Positions 6,390 to 7,257 of a stretch of 7,257 nucleotides of DNA are shown piece by piece. Source of the stretch: Curvibacter sp. (GTDB taxonomy: Bacteria; Pseudomonadota; Gammaproteobacteria; Burkholderiales; Burkholderiaceae_C); contig DNQP01000210.1 in the NCBI GenBank assembly GCA_003500955.1, positions 1-7,257 on the forward strand. Reading direction: 5' to 3'. Position numbers and translations under genes: made by a program. The notes beneath the pieces were generated by a model that saw only the letters and a list, made by a program, of their open reading frames with translations, did not search any database and had not been told where the DNA came from. The first letter of the stretch is position 1. The number at the start of each line of letters is the position of its first letter.

Positions 6390-7257
6390 GCGAGCAGGCG
6401 CCCTGGATCGCGGCCCAGACCCGGCAACTGCTGGCCCAGCGCGGCCACGCCTGGCTGCTACAGGGCCCCTCGGGCCTGGGTCAGTACAGTCTGGGCCTGA
6501 ACCTGGTTCGCGCCTGGCTGTGCGAGCAGCCGGCGGAGCAGGGTGCCTGCGGCCAGTGCCCGTCCTGCCATGCCATCGAGGTGCGCACCCATGCCGACCT
6601 CTGCGTGCTCATGCCCGAGACCGTGATGATCGAACTCGGCTGGCCGCTGGACGAGAAAGCTCAGGCCGACATCGACGACAAGAAGCGCAAGCCCAGCAAG
6701 GAGATCCGCATCGAGGCCATGCGCGAGGCGATCGAGTTTGCCCAGCGCACCAGTGCGCGCGGACGCGGCAAGGCGGTGCTGATCTATCCGGCCGAACGCA
6801 TGAACCATGTCACGGCCAACGCCCTGCTCAAGACCCTGGAGGAGCCGCCGGGCGATGTGCGCTTCGTGCTGGCCAGCGAAGCCGCGCATCAGCTCCTGCC
6901 CACCATCCGCAGCCGCTGTCTGACCCACGTCATGGCATGGCCGGCGGAAGCCGATGCGCAGGCCTGGCTGCAGGCGCAGGGGGTCCCAGAGGCCGATACC
7001 CTGACGCTGCTGCGTGCTGCCGGCGGCCGGCCCGAGGACGCCTTGCTCTACGTCGGCTCGGGGCGTGATCCCCAGAGCTGGCGCAAGCTGCCCCGTGCCA
7101 TGCAACGCGGTGAACTTGCGCTGGTGGCCGACTGGAGCCCGGCGCAGCTGATCGACGCCCTGCACAAAATCTGCCACGACCTCATGGCACGTGGCGTTGG
7201 CGCAAACCCGCGCTATTTCGCCGCAGCAGACCTGCCCGCGGCGCCCGCCTTGCAGCG
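6386..7257 (+). CDS. holB: DNA polymerase III subunit delta' (HolB), 3'-partial
   Basis: Clamp-loader subunit delta' of the replicative polymerase. In the gamma/tau complex it helps open the beta clamp and load it on primed DNA. 290 complete codons are visible and no stop occurs before the window ends. The AAA+ fold is recognisable: [14 protein letters not shown] (23-36) sits at the Walker A position but has Gln33 in place of the lysine, as expected for delta', which does not hydrolyse ATP. Four zinc-module cysteines are Cys46, Cys55, Cys58 and Cys61 (LCEQP...CGQCPSCH). [11 protein letters not shown] (145-155) and TIRSRC (173-178), with the SRC arginine Arg177, are the clearest family motifs. 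Between the zinc module and the sensor region, residues about 80-107 form a charged, lysine-rich insertion ([18 protein letters not shown]) absent from E. coli HolB. The ATG at 6386 overlaps the tmk stop, with AGGGG at 6372-6376, nine bases away, as a good ribosome-binding site. Confidence 0.95.
   Translation, partial: MSEQAPWIAAQTRQLLAQRGHAWLLQGPSGLGQYSLGLNLVRAWLCEQPAEQGACGQCPSCHAIEVRTHADLCVLMPETVMIELGWPLDEKAQADIDDKKRKPSKEIRIEAMREAIEFAQRTSARGRGKAVLIYPAERMNHVTANALLKTLEEPPGDVRFVLASEAAHQLLPTIRSRCLTHVMAWPAEADAQAWLQAQGVPEADTLTLLRAAGGRPEDALLYVGSGRDPQSWRKLPRAMQRGELALVADWSPAQLIDALHKICHDLMARGVGANPRYFAAADLPAAPALQ

Noticed and set aside
6464..6487. HolB as inactivated because its Walker A lysine is replaced by glutamine
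   Set aside because: Delta' subunits normally have a degenerate P-loop and do not hydrolyse ATP, so this is expected and not decay.
1..7257. Mobile element, phage, CRISPR or defence system
   Set aside because: No transposase, integrase, terminal repeats, spaced repeats or defence domains were seen on either strand; nearly every base belongs to a recognised cellular gene.

Overview
The window is high-GC chromosomal DNA (my estimate is mid-60s percent G+C), densely coding, with stop and start codons that overlap or abut. The gene set and order (ygfZ divergent from mltG-tmk-holB) and the protein style, including a lysine-rich insertion in HolB, point to a betaproteobacterium. It is probably Burkholderiales and perhaps Comamonadaceae. 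This placement rests on recognising the families and their synteny, not on a database search.

Left half (1-3801, + strand): three genes joined by 4-base ATGA overlaps, so probably one translationally coupled transcript. They are the C-terminal bulk of an HSL-type alpha/beta hydrolase whose start lies before the window, a two-domain protein joining a YbgC/FadM-type hotdog thioesterase to a GNAT acetyltransferase, and a 715-residue membrane protein of the O-antigen ligase/polymerase (Wzy_C) superfamily with a TPR-like C-terminal tail. The first two suggest acyl/ester chemistry. The third is a glycan transfer or polymerisation enzyme with no sugar-biosynthesis genes in view. No common pathway is evident, and the link may be only co-transcription.

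Middle (3805-4719, - strand): ygfZ, the folate-binding protein needed for some Fe-S enzymes, converges on the ligase gene with only three bases between the two stop codons. A 47-base divergent gap (4720-4766) separates it from the next operon and holds overlapping candidate -10 elements for both directions.

Right half (4767-7257, + strand): mltG (endolytic murein transglycosylase, GTG start), tmk (thymidylate kinase) and holB (DNA polymerase III delta', running off the window end). The stops and starts abut (TGAATG) or overlap (ATGA). This is the conserved mltG-tmk-holB housekeeping cluster, joining peptidoglycan synthesis termination, dTTP supply and the replication clamp loader.

I found no RNA genes, insertion sequences, CRISPR, prophage, repeats or convincing intrinsic terminators, and no gene-free stretch over about 50 bases. 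The region is mostly ordinary core genome. The most distinctive items are the thioesterase-GNAT fusion and the TPR-tailed Wzy/ligase-family protein lying apart from any glycan locus.
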